Position numbers and translations under genes: made by a program. Of a DNA stretch of 64,000 bases, positions 29,235 through 37,317 are shown piece after piece. Under the pieces are notes generated by a model, which saw only the letters and a list, made by a program, of their open reading frames with translations, did not search any database and had not been told where the DNA came from. The stretch's first letter is position 1. The number at the start of each line of letters is the position of its first letter. The DNA comes from Gordonia mangrovi (GTDB taxonomy: Bacteria > Actinomycetota > Actinomycetes > Mycobacteriales > Mycobacteriaceae), in contig NZ_CP102850.1 of NCBI RefSeq assembly GCF_024734075.1, forward strand, positions 992,001 through 1,056,000, given 5' to 3'.

Positions 29235-31859
29235 TCACTGCAATCCGGTGCGTCGGCGGCGCCGCAGCAGAGCGGCGAGCTCGTCGCGCGTGGTGGTTCC
29301 GGTCTTCGACATCGCCCGGTACACATGGCTTTCGACGGTGCGCACCGACAGGAACAGCCGCGCGGCGACCTCCCGGTTGGTCAACCCCGCACCGATCAGC
29401 ATCACGATCTCACGTTCACGGTCGGTCAGCGGGAGATCCTCCGACGCCTGACGCGCCGCCGGCGTGCACGCCCCGCCACACTGCTCGGCCAGGCCGTCGG
29501 CGCGGGTCGAGGCTGCCAACGCCGATCCCCGTTTGCCGTCACGGCGAAACACGAGCGCGGCGTGTGCGGCGGCGTCGAGGGCGGCGACGAGATCACCCAT
29601 CTCCTCGAACTGGGTGGACACCGCGAGCAGGTCCGTGCCCTCGGCGTCGTGCAGGGCCGCGGCGAACCGAGCCGCCAGCCCCACGCGCGGACCCTCCACC
29701 ACCGATTCCAGGGCGCGCAGCCTCGATGTGCTGGTGGTGTCCCCGAATTGGGTGGCGATCTGCCGGCACTGCACTTCGTCAGCGAACCGTCCTGCCGCGC
29801 AGGCACGTTCGGCCGCCGACAACACGATGCCGATCGCCTCGCTGACCGCCCCCTCGCCGGCGGCCACCCATGCGCGCGCGATGGCTTGCTCGTGGTCCAG
29901 TGACCGAAACGCTCTGCGCACCTCGCGGTGCGCGGCGAGTGCGGCGGCCGCCTGCGGCGTCTGCCCGCGCAGGGCGAGTGCGGTGATGTGCGCAATCCGG
30001 TAGCGGTAGCCCCAGCCCTGCGCATGCGCCACCGACAGACCGTCGGCCGCGGTCTGCAGCAACAAGCACGCCACGTCGAGGCGGCCCGCCCCTAGTGCCG
30101 CCCGACCCGCCACGGCGGCACCGAGGAGCTGCGCGGCGCCGGGCAGATCGGCGGCCTGCGCGCGGACGCGTTCGGCGACGTCGACGGCACGTTGGGTCTC
30201 CCCGGCCAACAGCAGTGCGCTGACCTCGGCGTCGGCGATGTTGAACCTCATCTGCGGGGCGTCGAGACCCCGGGTCGCGGCGGCGCATCCGACGTCGGCC
30301 ACCGACACCGCGTCGGCGGTACGGCCGGCATCCGCGGCGATCTGCGCCAGCGCCCACGACACTTCCGTCCCGGCGACCGGGAGGTCCTCCGGTACCAGAT
30401 CGTGTGCAGCGGCCACCGCCTCCTCCGGCTGATCCATCGCGAACCAGTACACCGTGCGGAAGGCATCGATGTAGTCGTGTGCGTCCGTGGCGATGGTGCC
30501 CGCCGCGTCGTCGATGAGTTCCTTCGCCCGTTCCGGGTTCGACAGCGCCCACAACATGTTGCTCGACCGCAGGAACGCGCACCGGGCACGGTCCCGCTCG
30601 CAGAGGTCGGCGGCGCTCATCGCGGCCAACACGTCCTCGGCGTCCTGCCCGCGCCCCAGCCACGACAACGCATGTCCCCGCACCAGATTCGAGTGGGCTC
30701 CCGCGCCCGCGAGGTCGGCGGCCTGCGCGAGCCGATCCGCCAGCGGCAGATCCGCGAGCCACACCGCGCCGTAGGCGGCCCGCAACAGCAGATCGGCGTC
30801 GGCCGGCAGATCCGAATCGAGACCCAACGTGGCCCGCCGCACCACCACCCGCAGGTCGTCGCGGTCGTCGGAGGTGGCGAGCTCGGACGCCACGAGGCCC
30901 CGCAGCCGCCGCAGCCGCGTGCGGGCCGCGCGGTCGCGGCGCACCTGCCCGTAGAGCGGATGCGCCACACGCACCTCGATTCCGGCGCCCGCCGGCTCGA
31001 GCATGATCAGACCCCGCGTCTCGGCCTCCTCGACGGCGGCAGGGTCGGTGATGCGGGTCAGGGCGGCCAGCTCGATCGGTTCGCCGACCGCGACCACATC
31101 GACCACATCGCCGACCGATTCGGGCAGCGTCCCGATCCGCGATTCGATCAGGCCGACCAGGCTCGGCGGCAGACTCGGCTCCCCGGTCCACCGCCAGAAC
31201 CCGTCACGCCGCACCATCGCCCCGGCGGCGACCTCGTGTTCGACGATGTTGCGCAGGTACAGCACATTGCCGCCGGTCAGCTGCCACAACCGGCGGGTGA
31301 CGTCGGCGTCCAGCGGCCCGGTCAGCGCGGCCGACAGCAGCTCGCGGGTGTCGTCGCAGGTCAGGGGTGCGACGTCGAGCCGGTCGCAGTGCTCGGCCTT
31401 CCATGCCTCCTGGATCGCGGCGGGGATCGGCGTGTCGTCGCGGGCGGTGAGGACCACTTTCGCCGCGCCACGGGCGACGATCTGGTGCACCACGAATGCC
31501 GACAGGTCGTCGAGCAGGTGGACGTCGTCGACACCCACCACCACGGGGCCGGTCGCCGAGCTCCGGGTGGTGAGCGCGTCGATGACTCCTCGGAGCAGTG
31601 CGACGGTCTCGGAGGTCCCCGCAGGTACCCAGGTGCTGCATGCGCCGAGCGGGATGTCGCGGGCCGCCGAGGTGCCCGCCACCCAGCGCGTCTCGCGGCC
31701 CGTCGCGGACACCGCCGCCAAGGCCTCCCGGGCGATCCGGCTCTTGCCCACCCCCTCCGGCCCGCAGATGAGGATGCCGCCATCGTCCGAAGCCGACAGC
31801 GCGGCTTCGACGATTCGCATCTCCTTCGTGCGGCCGACCAGCGGCCACGACAAGCGCAC
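29235..31859 (-). CDS. LuxR-family (MalT/LAL-type) ATPase regulator
   Basis: 874 residues from a GTG start. The N-terminal P-loop is GPEGVGKSRIAREAL (residues ~33-47), with a VVVGVDDVHLLDDLS Walker B; the middle ~500 residues are helical repeats; the C-terminus is a LuxR helix-turn-helix (LTDREREIVMLIGAGLTNREV, RLFLSVRTVESHVYRAMSKTG). Members are large transcription activators that respond to small molecules. Targets are unknown. The small secreted-protein gene 85 bases downstream may be co-transcribed. Confidence 0.92.
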   Translation of the reverse strand: MRLSWPLVGRTKEMRIVEAALSASDDGGILICGPEGVGKSRIAREALAAVSATGRETRWVAGTSAARDIPLGACSTWVPAGTSETVALLRGVIDALTTRSSATGPVVVGVDDVHLLDDLSAFVVHQIVARGAAKVVLTARDDTPIPAAIQEAWKAEHCDRLDVAPLTCDDTRELLSAALTGPLDADVTRRLWQLTGGNVLYLRNIVEHEVAAGAMVRRDGFWRWTGEPSLPPSLVGLIESRIGTLPESVGDVVDVVAVGEPIELAALTRITDPAAVEEAETRGLIMLEPAGAGIEVRVAHPLYGQVRRDRAARTRLRRLRGLVASELATSDDRDDLRVVVRRATLGLDSDLPADADLLLRAAYGAVWLADLPLADRLAQAADLAGAGAHSNLVRGHALSWLGRGQDAEDVLAAMSAADLCERDRARCAFLRSSNMLWALSNPERAKELIDDAAGTIATDAHDYIDAFRTVYWFAMDQPEEAVAAAHDLVPEDLPVAGTEVSWALAQIAADAGRTADAVSVADVGCAAATRGLDAPQMRFNIADAEVSALLLAGETQRAVDVAERVRAQAADLPGAAQLLGAAVAGRAALGAGRLDVACLLLQTAADGLSVAHAQGWGYRYRIAHITALALRGQTPQAAAALAAHREVRRAFRSLDHEQAIARAWVAAGEGAVSEAIGIVLSAAERACAAGRFADEVQCRQIATQFGDTTSTSRLRALESVVEGPRVGLAARFAAALHDAEGTDLLAVSTQFEEMGDLVAALDAAAHAALVFRRDGKRGSALAASTRADGLAEQCGGACTPAARQASEDLPLTDREREIVMLIGAGLTNREVAARLFLSVRTVESHVYRAMSKTGTTTRDELAALLRRRRRTGLQ

Positions 31860-32202
31860 AGGACAAGGGTAGGGGTGAGGGATGCAGGCCAGGTCGTACT
31901 ACGAGAAAGATGTGGCCTGGAGGTGGTGTTCGTTCTCGAACACGTATAGGACCGGTGGCCACCCCGGTACGCGTCAACGTGGCGCACATCCACCTGCGAG
32001 TCCGATCGACAGTGCCTGCCATGCGTTCTTTCGCCGCGACCAGTGCGCAGCACCCTTCCTTCGCAGCAGACAAGATGCAGGTCAGGAGTCAATGCAGTGG
32101 TCACACACTGAGTGGTTCACCCTGCGCATCAGCGATGATTCATTTCACGGAAGGTGGCGACTCATCCCCGCCGACCTGCTAACGGGGAAGGAGGTGACTC
32201 AG
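31860..32202. other. Intergenic region between divergent genes
   Basis: 343 bases holding the promoters of the minus-strand LuxR gene and of the plus-strand small membrane peptide gene. Frames here look non-coding. No other feature recognised. Confidence 0.4.
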
Positions 32203-32298
32203 ATGTCCTCAGTCATCGATATGTTCAGTGCCGCTGTCTTGGTTGTGGGTGGCCTCGCAGCGTTCCTGGCTATCGTAATCGGCGCGATGTTTCTGTGA
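32203..32298 (+). CDS. 31-aa single-pass membrane peptide
   Basis: MSSVIDMFSAAVLVVGG followed by LAAFLAIVIGAMFL: a short polar head and one hydrophobic helix of ~22 residues. The ribosome site GAAGGAGGTGA, eight bases before the ATG, is among the best in the window and strongly supports translation. It could be a regulatory membrane peptide (KdpF-sized) or a type I toxin-like peptide. It lies just upstream of toxin-antitoxin genes. No homologue is recognised by eye. Confidence 0.6.
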   Translation: MSSVIDMFSAAVLVVGGLAAFLAIVIGAMFL

Positions 32299-32410
32299 CG
32301 GTCTGGTGGCGTCGAGGGCTGGATAGCTGCGTTTCAGAACATTCGCGGCGGCGATCGGATACAGATAACCAATAGTGAATTTTCGCTTTTTTCGATTTAC
32401 ACTGTGGACT

Positions 32411-32866
32411 ATGACCACCCTGCTGGAGCAGACAGTTCTTCCCGACACCGACGGCGGCGACGTGCAGCAACTCGACGCACTCCTTGCCGTACTCACCGCC
32501 GACCACTCGGTGATTGTGAGCGCTGGCGAGAGTTCTGCGCAGCTGCCCGAGGAGTTGCGACAGATCCTGACAACAGTGCTGTCCAACCTCATTCAGGGCA
32601 CCGCAGTGACTGTTGAGCCGCACCGCACGCTGCTGACGACGCAAGAGGCCGCCGATATTCTCGGAATCACCCGGCCCACCCTCGTGCGGCTGCTGACCGA
32701 CAACGAGATCCCCTACACCACTCCCGGTCGACATCGCCGCGTGCAGCTCACCGACGTCCTGGCCTATCAACAACGCACGCGCACCCAACGCGCTGAGGCC
32801 CTCGCCGAACTCGCTGCCCCTGACCCCCGACCGACCGAGACCGACGGCTTCATCGCCACGCGCTGA
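32411..32866 (+). CDS. Excisionase-type HTH protein, probable antitoxin
   Basis: 151 residues. The C-terminal half has the MerR/excisionase DNA-binding fold: LLTTQEAADILGITRPTLVRLL, then IPYTTPGRHRRVQLTDVLAYQ. The N-terminal half is helical and probably mediates pairing. Such proteins are encoded directly upstream of PIN toxins in actinobacteria, as here (six bases before the toxin frame). The ATG at 32411 was chosen over an upstream ATG at 32375, whose extra residues look untranslated. Its partner toxin gene is broken, so it may now be an orphan. Confidence 0.8.
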   Translation: MTTLLEQTVLPDTDGGDVQQLDALLAVLTADHSVIVSAGESSAQLPEELRQILTTVLSNLIQGTAVTVEPHRTLLTTQEAADILGITRPTLVRLLTDNEIPYTTPGRHRRVQLTDVLAYQQRTRTQRAEALAELAAPDPRPTETDGFIATR

Positions 32867-32871
32867 CACTC

Positions 32872-33195
32872 GTGGCCGCAACCTTCCGCGTCGTGCTCGA
32901 CGCCTGCGTGATGCTGCCGCAGAATCTCAACAACCTGCTGCTCGCCCTTGCCGAGCACGACATGTTCACACCGGTGTGGACGCCGCAACTCCTCGACGAA
33001 GTCCACCGCAACGTCACCGGCACACGCGCGGTGACCGCCGAGCAGGCCGATCATCGCATCACCCAAATGCGTCGCGCGTTCGTTCCCTCATGCCGCCGAC
33101 CACAGCGCCGGCTACCTCCGCCTCGTTGACGCAATGACCAATCCCCCCAAGGACCGACACGTCCTGGCCGCCGCGGTCGCCTCCGGCGCTGCACT
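32872..33195 (+). pseudogene. PIN-domain toxin, frameshifted and 3'-truncated
   Basis: From a GTG start the frame gives a PIN opening (FRVVLDACVMLPQNLNNLLL with the first acidic residue, and WTPQLLDEVHRNV). Near 33088 the frame slips; the family sequence goes on in another frame (HAADHSAGYLRLVDAMTNPP and DRHVLAAAVASGAAL) and then breaks off around 33195 in unrelated sequence. The remaining C-terminal strand and last acidic residue are absent, so no RNase is expected. Confidence 0.75.
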
Positions 33196-33315
33196 GAGCC
33201 TCCGGATGGGCAGTGCACAGCGTCACCCGGGCCGACCTGGGGCTTGCCGGCTGAACCGGCGAACGTACCTCCGAACTCGCCTGAGCCGAACACGTCACCG
33301 ACCGAGATGACAGAT

Positions 33316-33358
33316 GGCCATATACTCGTCCTACTGTTGGTACTATGCCGATATGGCC
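33316..33358. promoter_or_regulatory. Inverted repeat over the RHH antitoxin start, likely autoregulatory operator
   Basis: GGCCATAT at 33316-33323 and ATATGGCC at 33351-33358 form perfect 8-bp arms 27 bases apart, with the antitoxin ATG (33353) inside the right arm. Ribbon-helix-helix antitoxins usually bind palindromes at their own promoter. A TACTAT at 33341 could serve as the -10 box of a nearly leaderless transcript; this last point is speculative. Confidence 0.5.
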
Positions 33359-33580
33359 AAGGATAAGGTGTCCATCACTCTCGACAGTGCGGTCTTGGCC
33401 ACTGCCGACGCCGACGCGAAGGCAGCGGGTCTGAATCGGTCTGAGCTGATCGAACGCGCGTTGCGACATGAACATCTTCGGATTGCTCTCACGAATTACA
33501 CGACGCACACAGTTCCGGCACTGAACATCGACGACTACGCCGACATGATCCATCAGGCAAACAAGGCTGCCGGCTTGTGA
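33353..33580 (+). CDS. Ribbon-helix-helix antitoxin
   Basis: 75 residues. KVSITLDSAVLATADADAKA is the beta strand plus first helix and GLNRSELIERALRHEHLR the second helix of an RHH fold; the tail (YADMIHQANKAAGL) should wrap the toxin. It overlaps the toxin gene by four bases (GTGA). An ATG at 33314 is in frame, but its extra 13 residues are untypical. It likely binds the palindrome at its own start. Confidence 0.85.
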   Translation: MAKDKVSITLDSAVLATADADAKAAGLNRSELIERALRHEHLRIALTNYTTHTVPALNIDDYADMIHQANKAAGL

Positions 33581-33879
33581 TCGCTCCCGGTGACATCGCG
33601 CCTCGCCGCGACACCGATAGCACGATATACGTTGTGGTGCTGTCGAATTCGATCCATATCGCGGCGGATACCGGACGTATCATCGTGTGCCCCTACATTC
33701 CCGGACCGATCCCCGAAGGCACGATGGCCATGGTCGTCGCCGTCGGAGAACCCGAGGGTGTGGCACTTCCCGAACTGGTGCAATGGCTTCCGGTCACAGC
33801 CCTCGACGACCCGATCGGAAATATCGGCGCCGAGGCATTGCGCCAGGCCGTGGGACTGATGACTGCGTTGATCACGTAG
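33577..33879 (+). CDS. MazF/CcdB-like toxin
   Basis: 100 residues. The opening (PGDIAPRRDTDSTIYVVVLS), then IIVCPYIPG, MAMVVAVGEPEGVALPELVQ and LPVTALDD follow the barrel of MazF-type toxins, with IGNIGAEALRQAV near the C-terminus. Members cut RNA or poison gyrase; which one cannot be told here. It follows the RHH antitoxin with GTGA overlap and is intact, so this is the working toxin-antitoxin pair of the region. Confidence 0.78.
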   Translation: MIAPGDIAPRRDTDSTIYVVVLSNSIHIAADTGRIIVCPYIPGPIPEGTMAMVVAVGEPEGVALPELVQWLPVTALDDPIGNIGAEALRQAVGLMTALIT

Positions 33880-33897
33880 CCTGTTGCCGGCTCGACC

Positions 33898-33917
33898 GAC
33901 GCGCCAGAGTGAGAACA
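33898..33917 (+). repeat. 20-bp dispersed repeat, copy 1
   Basis: GACGCGCCAGAGTGAGAACA, 19 of 20 bases identical to 34894-34913. It is placed just after the toxin gene. Confidence 0.6.
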
Positions 33918-34011
33918 CCGTCACCCGCGCCGACCTCGGACTCGCTGGCTCAGTTCCGAACCGAGAACCGAGTTTCCAGCCTCGCGCCGACGTCAGTGAT
34001 CTTGGCCGGCA

Positions 34012-34800
34012 CTACGAATGCCGGTGCAGGAAATCAGCGATATCGCGCGCCACCCACTGTGTCCGTTCGAGCAGGACTAGGTGCCCGGTGTCCGGGTACA
34101 CCGTCATTTCGCTGCCGTCGATCGCCCGGTGCAGCAGGTCCGCATCAGACCGCGGGAGCAGCGCGTCGTCGGCACCCCACATGATCAGCGTCGGGGCGTC
34201 GATGGTGCCATCATCGGTCGGCGCCGTCGCGTCGAGGAGCGCCTGGTACGTCACACGCCAGACGTGCGCCGGGATCGTCGTCGCCGCAACATTGCTGCGC
34301 TGCATTGTTTCCCACGGAATGGGCTGCACCGTCGGAATGTCTCCGACCAGGGCGTCGACCTTCTCCACGGTGATCGGATCGCCGAGACCCCGCAATGCCT
34401 CACCGAACGGATCACCGATCCCACGCAGCGAGCGCGGAGCACCGACGAGGAGGAGACCGGCGATCCGGTCGGGGTGGTCGACGGCCACTCGCTGCGCCAG
34501 ATAGCCGCCACTCGAGGCGCCCACCAACCAGGCCCGGTCGATGCCGAGTGCATCGAGCAGTCCCCGGATGTCGTCGGCTGCGTCCGCGAACTCGTAACCA
34601 CTGCTCGGTTTGTCGCTGTCGCCGACACCACGCTGATCGGGCACTACCAACCGCAGATTGCTCGGGAGCAGCGGCAGCAGATCCGAGAAGATCTCATGCG
34701 TCTCACCCCAGGCATGCAGGAGCACGACGGGGATCTGGCCGTCACGGTCTGCGACCGCCAGATGAACACCGGTGTCGAGGGCGACACGTCGCACCTCCAT
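34012..34800 (-). CDS. Alpha/beta hydrolase
   Basis: 262 residues of the alpha/beta fold. VVLLHAWGE is the oxyanion-loop region, VVPDQRGVGDSDKP the first crossover, the nucleophile Ser is in LVGASSGGYLAQ, the acid is probably Asp in PTLIMWGADDALLP, and the catalytic His is in DTGHLVL. The substrate is unknown (esterase, epoxide hydrolase or C-C hydrolase type). It stands alone, convergent with the toxin-antitoxin pair. Confidence 0.88.
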   Translation of the reverse strand: MEVRRVALDTGVHLAVADRDGQIPVVLLHAWGETHEIFSDLLPLLPSNLRLVVPDQRGVGDSDKPSSGYEFADAADDIRGLLDALGIDRAWLVGASSGGYLAQRVAVDHPDRIAGLLLVGAPRSLRGIGDPFGEALRGLGDPITVEKVDALVGDIPTVQPIPWETMQRSNVAATTIPAHVWRVTYQALLDATAPTDDGTIDAPTLIMWGADDALLPRSDADLLHRAIDGSEMTVYPDTGHLVLLERTQWVARDIADFLHRHS

Positions 34801-34893
34801 ACAGTGACTGTAGTCCCGTCGCCCGTGCAGTCACGAGCGGTTCAATGCGTGACGGGCGATTGGCCGCTGGTGGACGCTGTTGTCGGCGAGGCC

Positions 34894-34913
34894 GACACGC
34901 CAGAGTGAGAACA
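34894..34913 (+). repeat. 20-bp dispersed repeat, copy 2, abutting a start codon
   Basis: GACACGCCAGAGTGAGAACA ends exactly at the base before the ATG of the HD-GYP gene (34914). The copy at 33898 has no gene behind it. It may be a regulatory or recombination-derived sequence. Confidence 0.6.
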
Positions 34914-36425
34914 ATGAGGGCACGCCTCGCCGACCTGCTGGTCGGGCTGTCCCGCTTTGCCGACCTGGGCTTCGGCCTCGACGGCGGTACGGCGGCAACC
35001 TCGGGTGTGCTGGCGGCGCGGCTGGCGCGGGAGCTGAATCTCGAGTCGTCCGAGGCCAGCGCATGCTTCTACGTGGCTCTGCTGACCCACGTCGGGTGCG
35101 TGGGGTACGCGAGCGAGACGGCTCGGCTGTTCGGCGACGAACTCGCCGCGAACGCGGCGGCGGCCCACGCCGACCATGCGTCGGTCACCGACACCGTCGC
35201 CACCTTCGTGCCGATGCTCGCGCGCGGTCGTTCGCCGATCACCCGCGTTCGGGTGGCGCTGAGGCTGCTCACCCGAGGCTCTTCGTGGGGTGAGGCGTAC
35301 ACGACGGCCGCGTGCGAGGTGGGTCGTGACGCCGCCCGGCGGATGCAGCTGCCTGAGACGGTGCAGACCGGGATGCTGCACGTCTACGACGAGTGGCGCC
35401 ACGGCGGCGACGACATCCCGATCTCGGCCCGGGTAGCGCGTCTGGCGGGCATCGCGGCGGTGTTCTCCGCCGACGGGTCACCAGCGTCTGGCGCCCTGAG
35501 ACGGCGCGCGGGCGGGATGCTCGACCCGATGCTGGTCGAGGCCTTCGTGCGTGCCGGACTCGCCGTCGAACCAGACGCCGACCTCCGTGACACAGTCCTC
35601 GACGCGGAGCCCGATCCGGTGGTGTGGACGGACGATCTCGTCTGCGTGGCAGAGGTTTTCGCCGATCTCGCCGATCTGAAATCGCCGTCCTTCCTCGGTC
35701 ACTCACGGGCCGTCGCGGCGCTCTCGCTGAGCGCAGCCTCCCGGGCGGGACTGTCGGCAGCCGATCGTCGCGACCTGCACCTCGCCGGGTTGCTGCACGA
35801 CGTGGGCCGGGTGGCGATCTCGAGTGCGGTGTGGGAGAAGCAGACTCCACTCATCACCGATGAGATCGAGCAGGTGCGGCTGCATCCGTACTACTCCGAA
35901 CGCATCGTCGCCGGCTCCGCCGAACTCACCCACCTCGCACCGCTGGTGGGCCGCCACCACGAGCGCCTCGACGGGACCGGCTATCCGCACGGCTGCACCG
36001 CCGTCGACCTCACCATGCCGATGCGGATTCTGGCCGCGGCCGATGCGTACCAGACGCTGCGCGAGCCGCGGCCGCACCGACCTGCCCTGCCACCGTCCGC
36101 CGCCGAGCGGGCCGTACTGGATCGCGCCGCAGCAGGGGCGCTGGATCTCGACGCCGTGCGCGCTGTCGTCGGCGGCGATGTCGCCATCCCGACGCGCGCG
36201 GTGCCCGTACCCGCCGGTCTGACCGCCCGCGAGATCGAGGTGCTCCGTCTCGTCGCGCACGGCTGCAGCAACGCCGAGATCGGGGCGCGCCTGGTGATCT
36301 CCCGACGCACCGCCGAACATCACGTCCAGCACATCTACACCAAGATCGGGGTGTCGAGCCGTGCGGCGGCCACACTGTTCGCCGTCGAGAACCAACTGCT
36401 GACGTCGAGCGGCGCAGATGGGTAG
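34914..36425 (+). CDS. HD-GYP domain protein with C-terminal LuxR helix-turn-helix
   Basis: 503 residues. An N-terminal HD-like half (~1-230) precedes a second HD domain with HSRAVAALSLSAASRAGL, LAGLLHDVGRVAISSAVW and the GYP signature HHERLDGTGYPHG. The C-terminus is a LuxR HTH (LTAREIEVLRLVAHGCSNAEI, ISRRTAEHHVQHIYTKIGVSS). HD-GYP domains hydrolyse cyclic dinucleotides, so this may link such a signal to transcription; catalysis is not proven here. The ATG at 34914 is directly behind the 20-bp repeat. The frame is open further upstream, but that part overlaps the opposite-strand hydrolase gene. Confidence 0.88.
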   Translation: MRARLADLLVGLSRFADLGFGLDGGTAATSGVLAARLARELNLESSEASACFYVALLTHVGCVGYASETARLFGDELAANAAAAHADHASVTDTVATFVPMLARGRSPITRVRVALRLLTRGSSWGEAYTTAACEVGRDAARRMQLPETVQTGMLHVYDEWRHGGDDIPISARVARLAGIAAVFSADGSPASGALRRRAGGMLDPMLVEAFVRAGLAVEPDADLRDTVLDAEPDPVVWTDDLVCVAEVFADLADLKSPSFLGHSRAVAALSLSAASRAGLSAADRRDLHLAGLLHDVGRVAISSAVWEKQTPLITDEIEQVRLHPYYSERIVAGSAELTHLAPLVGRHHERLDGTGYPHGCTAVDLTMPMRILAAADAYQTLREPRPHRPALPPSAAERAVLDRAAAGALDLDAVRAVVGGDVAIPTRAVPVPAGLTAREIEVLRLVAHGCSNAEIGARLVISRRTAEHHVQHIYTKIGVSSRAAATLFAVENQLLTSSGADG

Positions 36426-36492
36426 GTCTACCGATGTGCGCGCCGCCCCGGCGCCGGATTCTGGAATCACCCCCAGAGGAGAGGTGAGTCCG

Positions 36493-37317
36493 ATGACCAC
36501 TCAGATCGACGAAGTGACCACTCTGTCCGTGATGTCCGCCGATGGCACTCCGATCGGCGCGCATGTCTCCGGTTCGGGCCGGCCGCTGGTGCTGCTGCAC
36601 GGCGCATCGTCGGACAGTTCTGCTTGGCGTATGGCGGCGGCATGGCTGCAACCGCATGTTCGGGTGGTGCGCGTCGACCGCCGTGGCCGCGGCCTCAGCG
36701 GCGATCGCAGCGAGTACACGATCGACGCGGAGTACGACGATGCGGTCGCGGTGGTCGACGCGGCCGCGCAGGCCTATGGCGGACCGGTCGACCTGCTGGG
36801 CCACTCGCATGGCGGCAACGTCGCATTCGGGGCCGCTTTGCGTACCAAGAACATTCGACGACTGGTGCTCTATGAGGGTTGGCCGCCACCCAATCCCGAG
36901 CATCGCCGATTCCCCGCGGACCTGTACACGACGCTGGAAGAACTCGCGACCACACGTCCCGCCGACATGCTGCGGGTGTTCCTGCGCGACTGCGCCGGAC
37001 TCAGCGCGGACGAACTCGCACAACTCGAGGCCGCCCCGTCCTGGCCGGCGCGGGTGGCCACCGCGCCGACCGTGCCCCGTGAGGTCCGCGCATTCGGCCA
37101 CTGCGACTTCGATCCGGGCACGGCCGCAGCCATTTCCGTGCCGACGATGCTGCTCGTGGGTTCAGCGAGCACCGATGAGGTCAAGGCCGACCCCGAGATC
37201 GTCGCGGCAGCGATGCCCGACGCCCGGATTCACGTGCTCGACGGTCAGACACATATGGCGCATCTGGCGGCGCCCGAAGAGTTCGCCACGGCGGTGGTGG
37301 AGTTCCTGCGGGATTGA
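36493..37317 (+). CDS. Alpha/beta hydrolase
   Basis: 274 residues. LVLLHGASSDSSAW is the oxyanion loop, VVRVDRRGRGLSGD the crossover, LLGHSHGGNVAFGAAL holds the nucleophile Ser, VGSASTDEV is near the acid, and the catalytic His is in DGQTHMAHL. The start follows GAGGAGAGGTGA closely. It lies 67 bases after the HD-GYP gene on the same strand and may be its target or partner. The substrate is unknown. Confidence 0.88.
   Translation: MTTQIDEVTTLSVMSADGTPIGAHVSGSGRPLVLLHGASSDSSAWRMAAAWLQPHVRVVRVDRRGRGLSGDRSEYTIDAEYDDAVAVVDAAAQAYGGPVDLLGHSHGGNVAFGAALRTKNIRRLVLYEGWPPPNPEHRRFPADLYTTLEELATTRPADMLRVFLRDCAGLSADELAQLEAAPSWPARVATAPTVPREVRAFGHCDFDPGTAAAISVPTMLLVGSASTDEVKADPEIVAAAMPDARIHVLDGQTHMAHLAAPEEFATAVVEFLRD

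Noticed and set aside
29779..31949. 585-codon plus frame and 470-codon minus frame
   Set aside because: Shadows of the LuxR-family gene at 29235-31859; composition extreme, no motifs.
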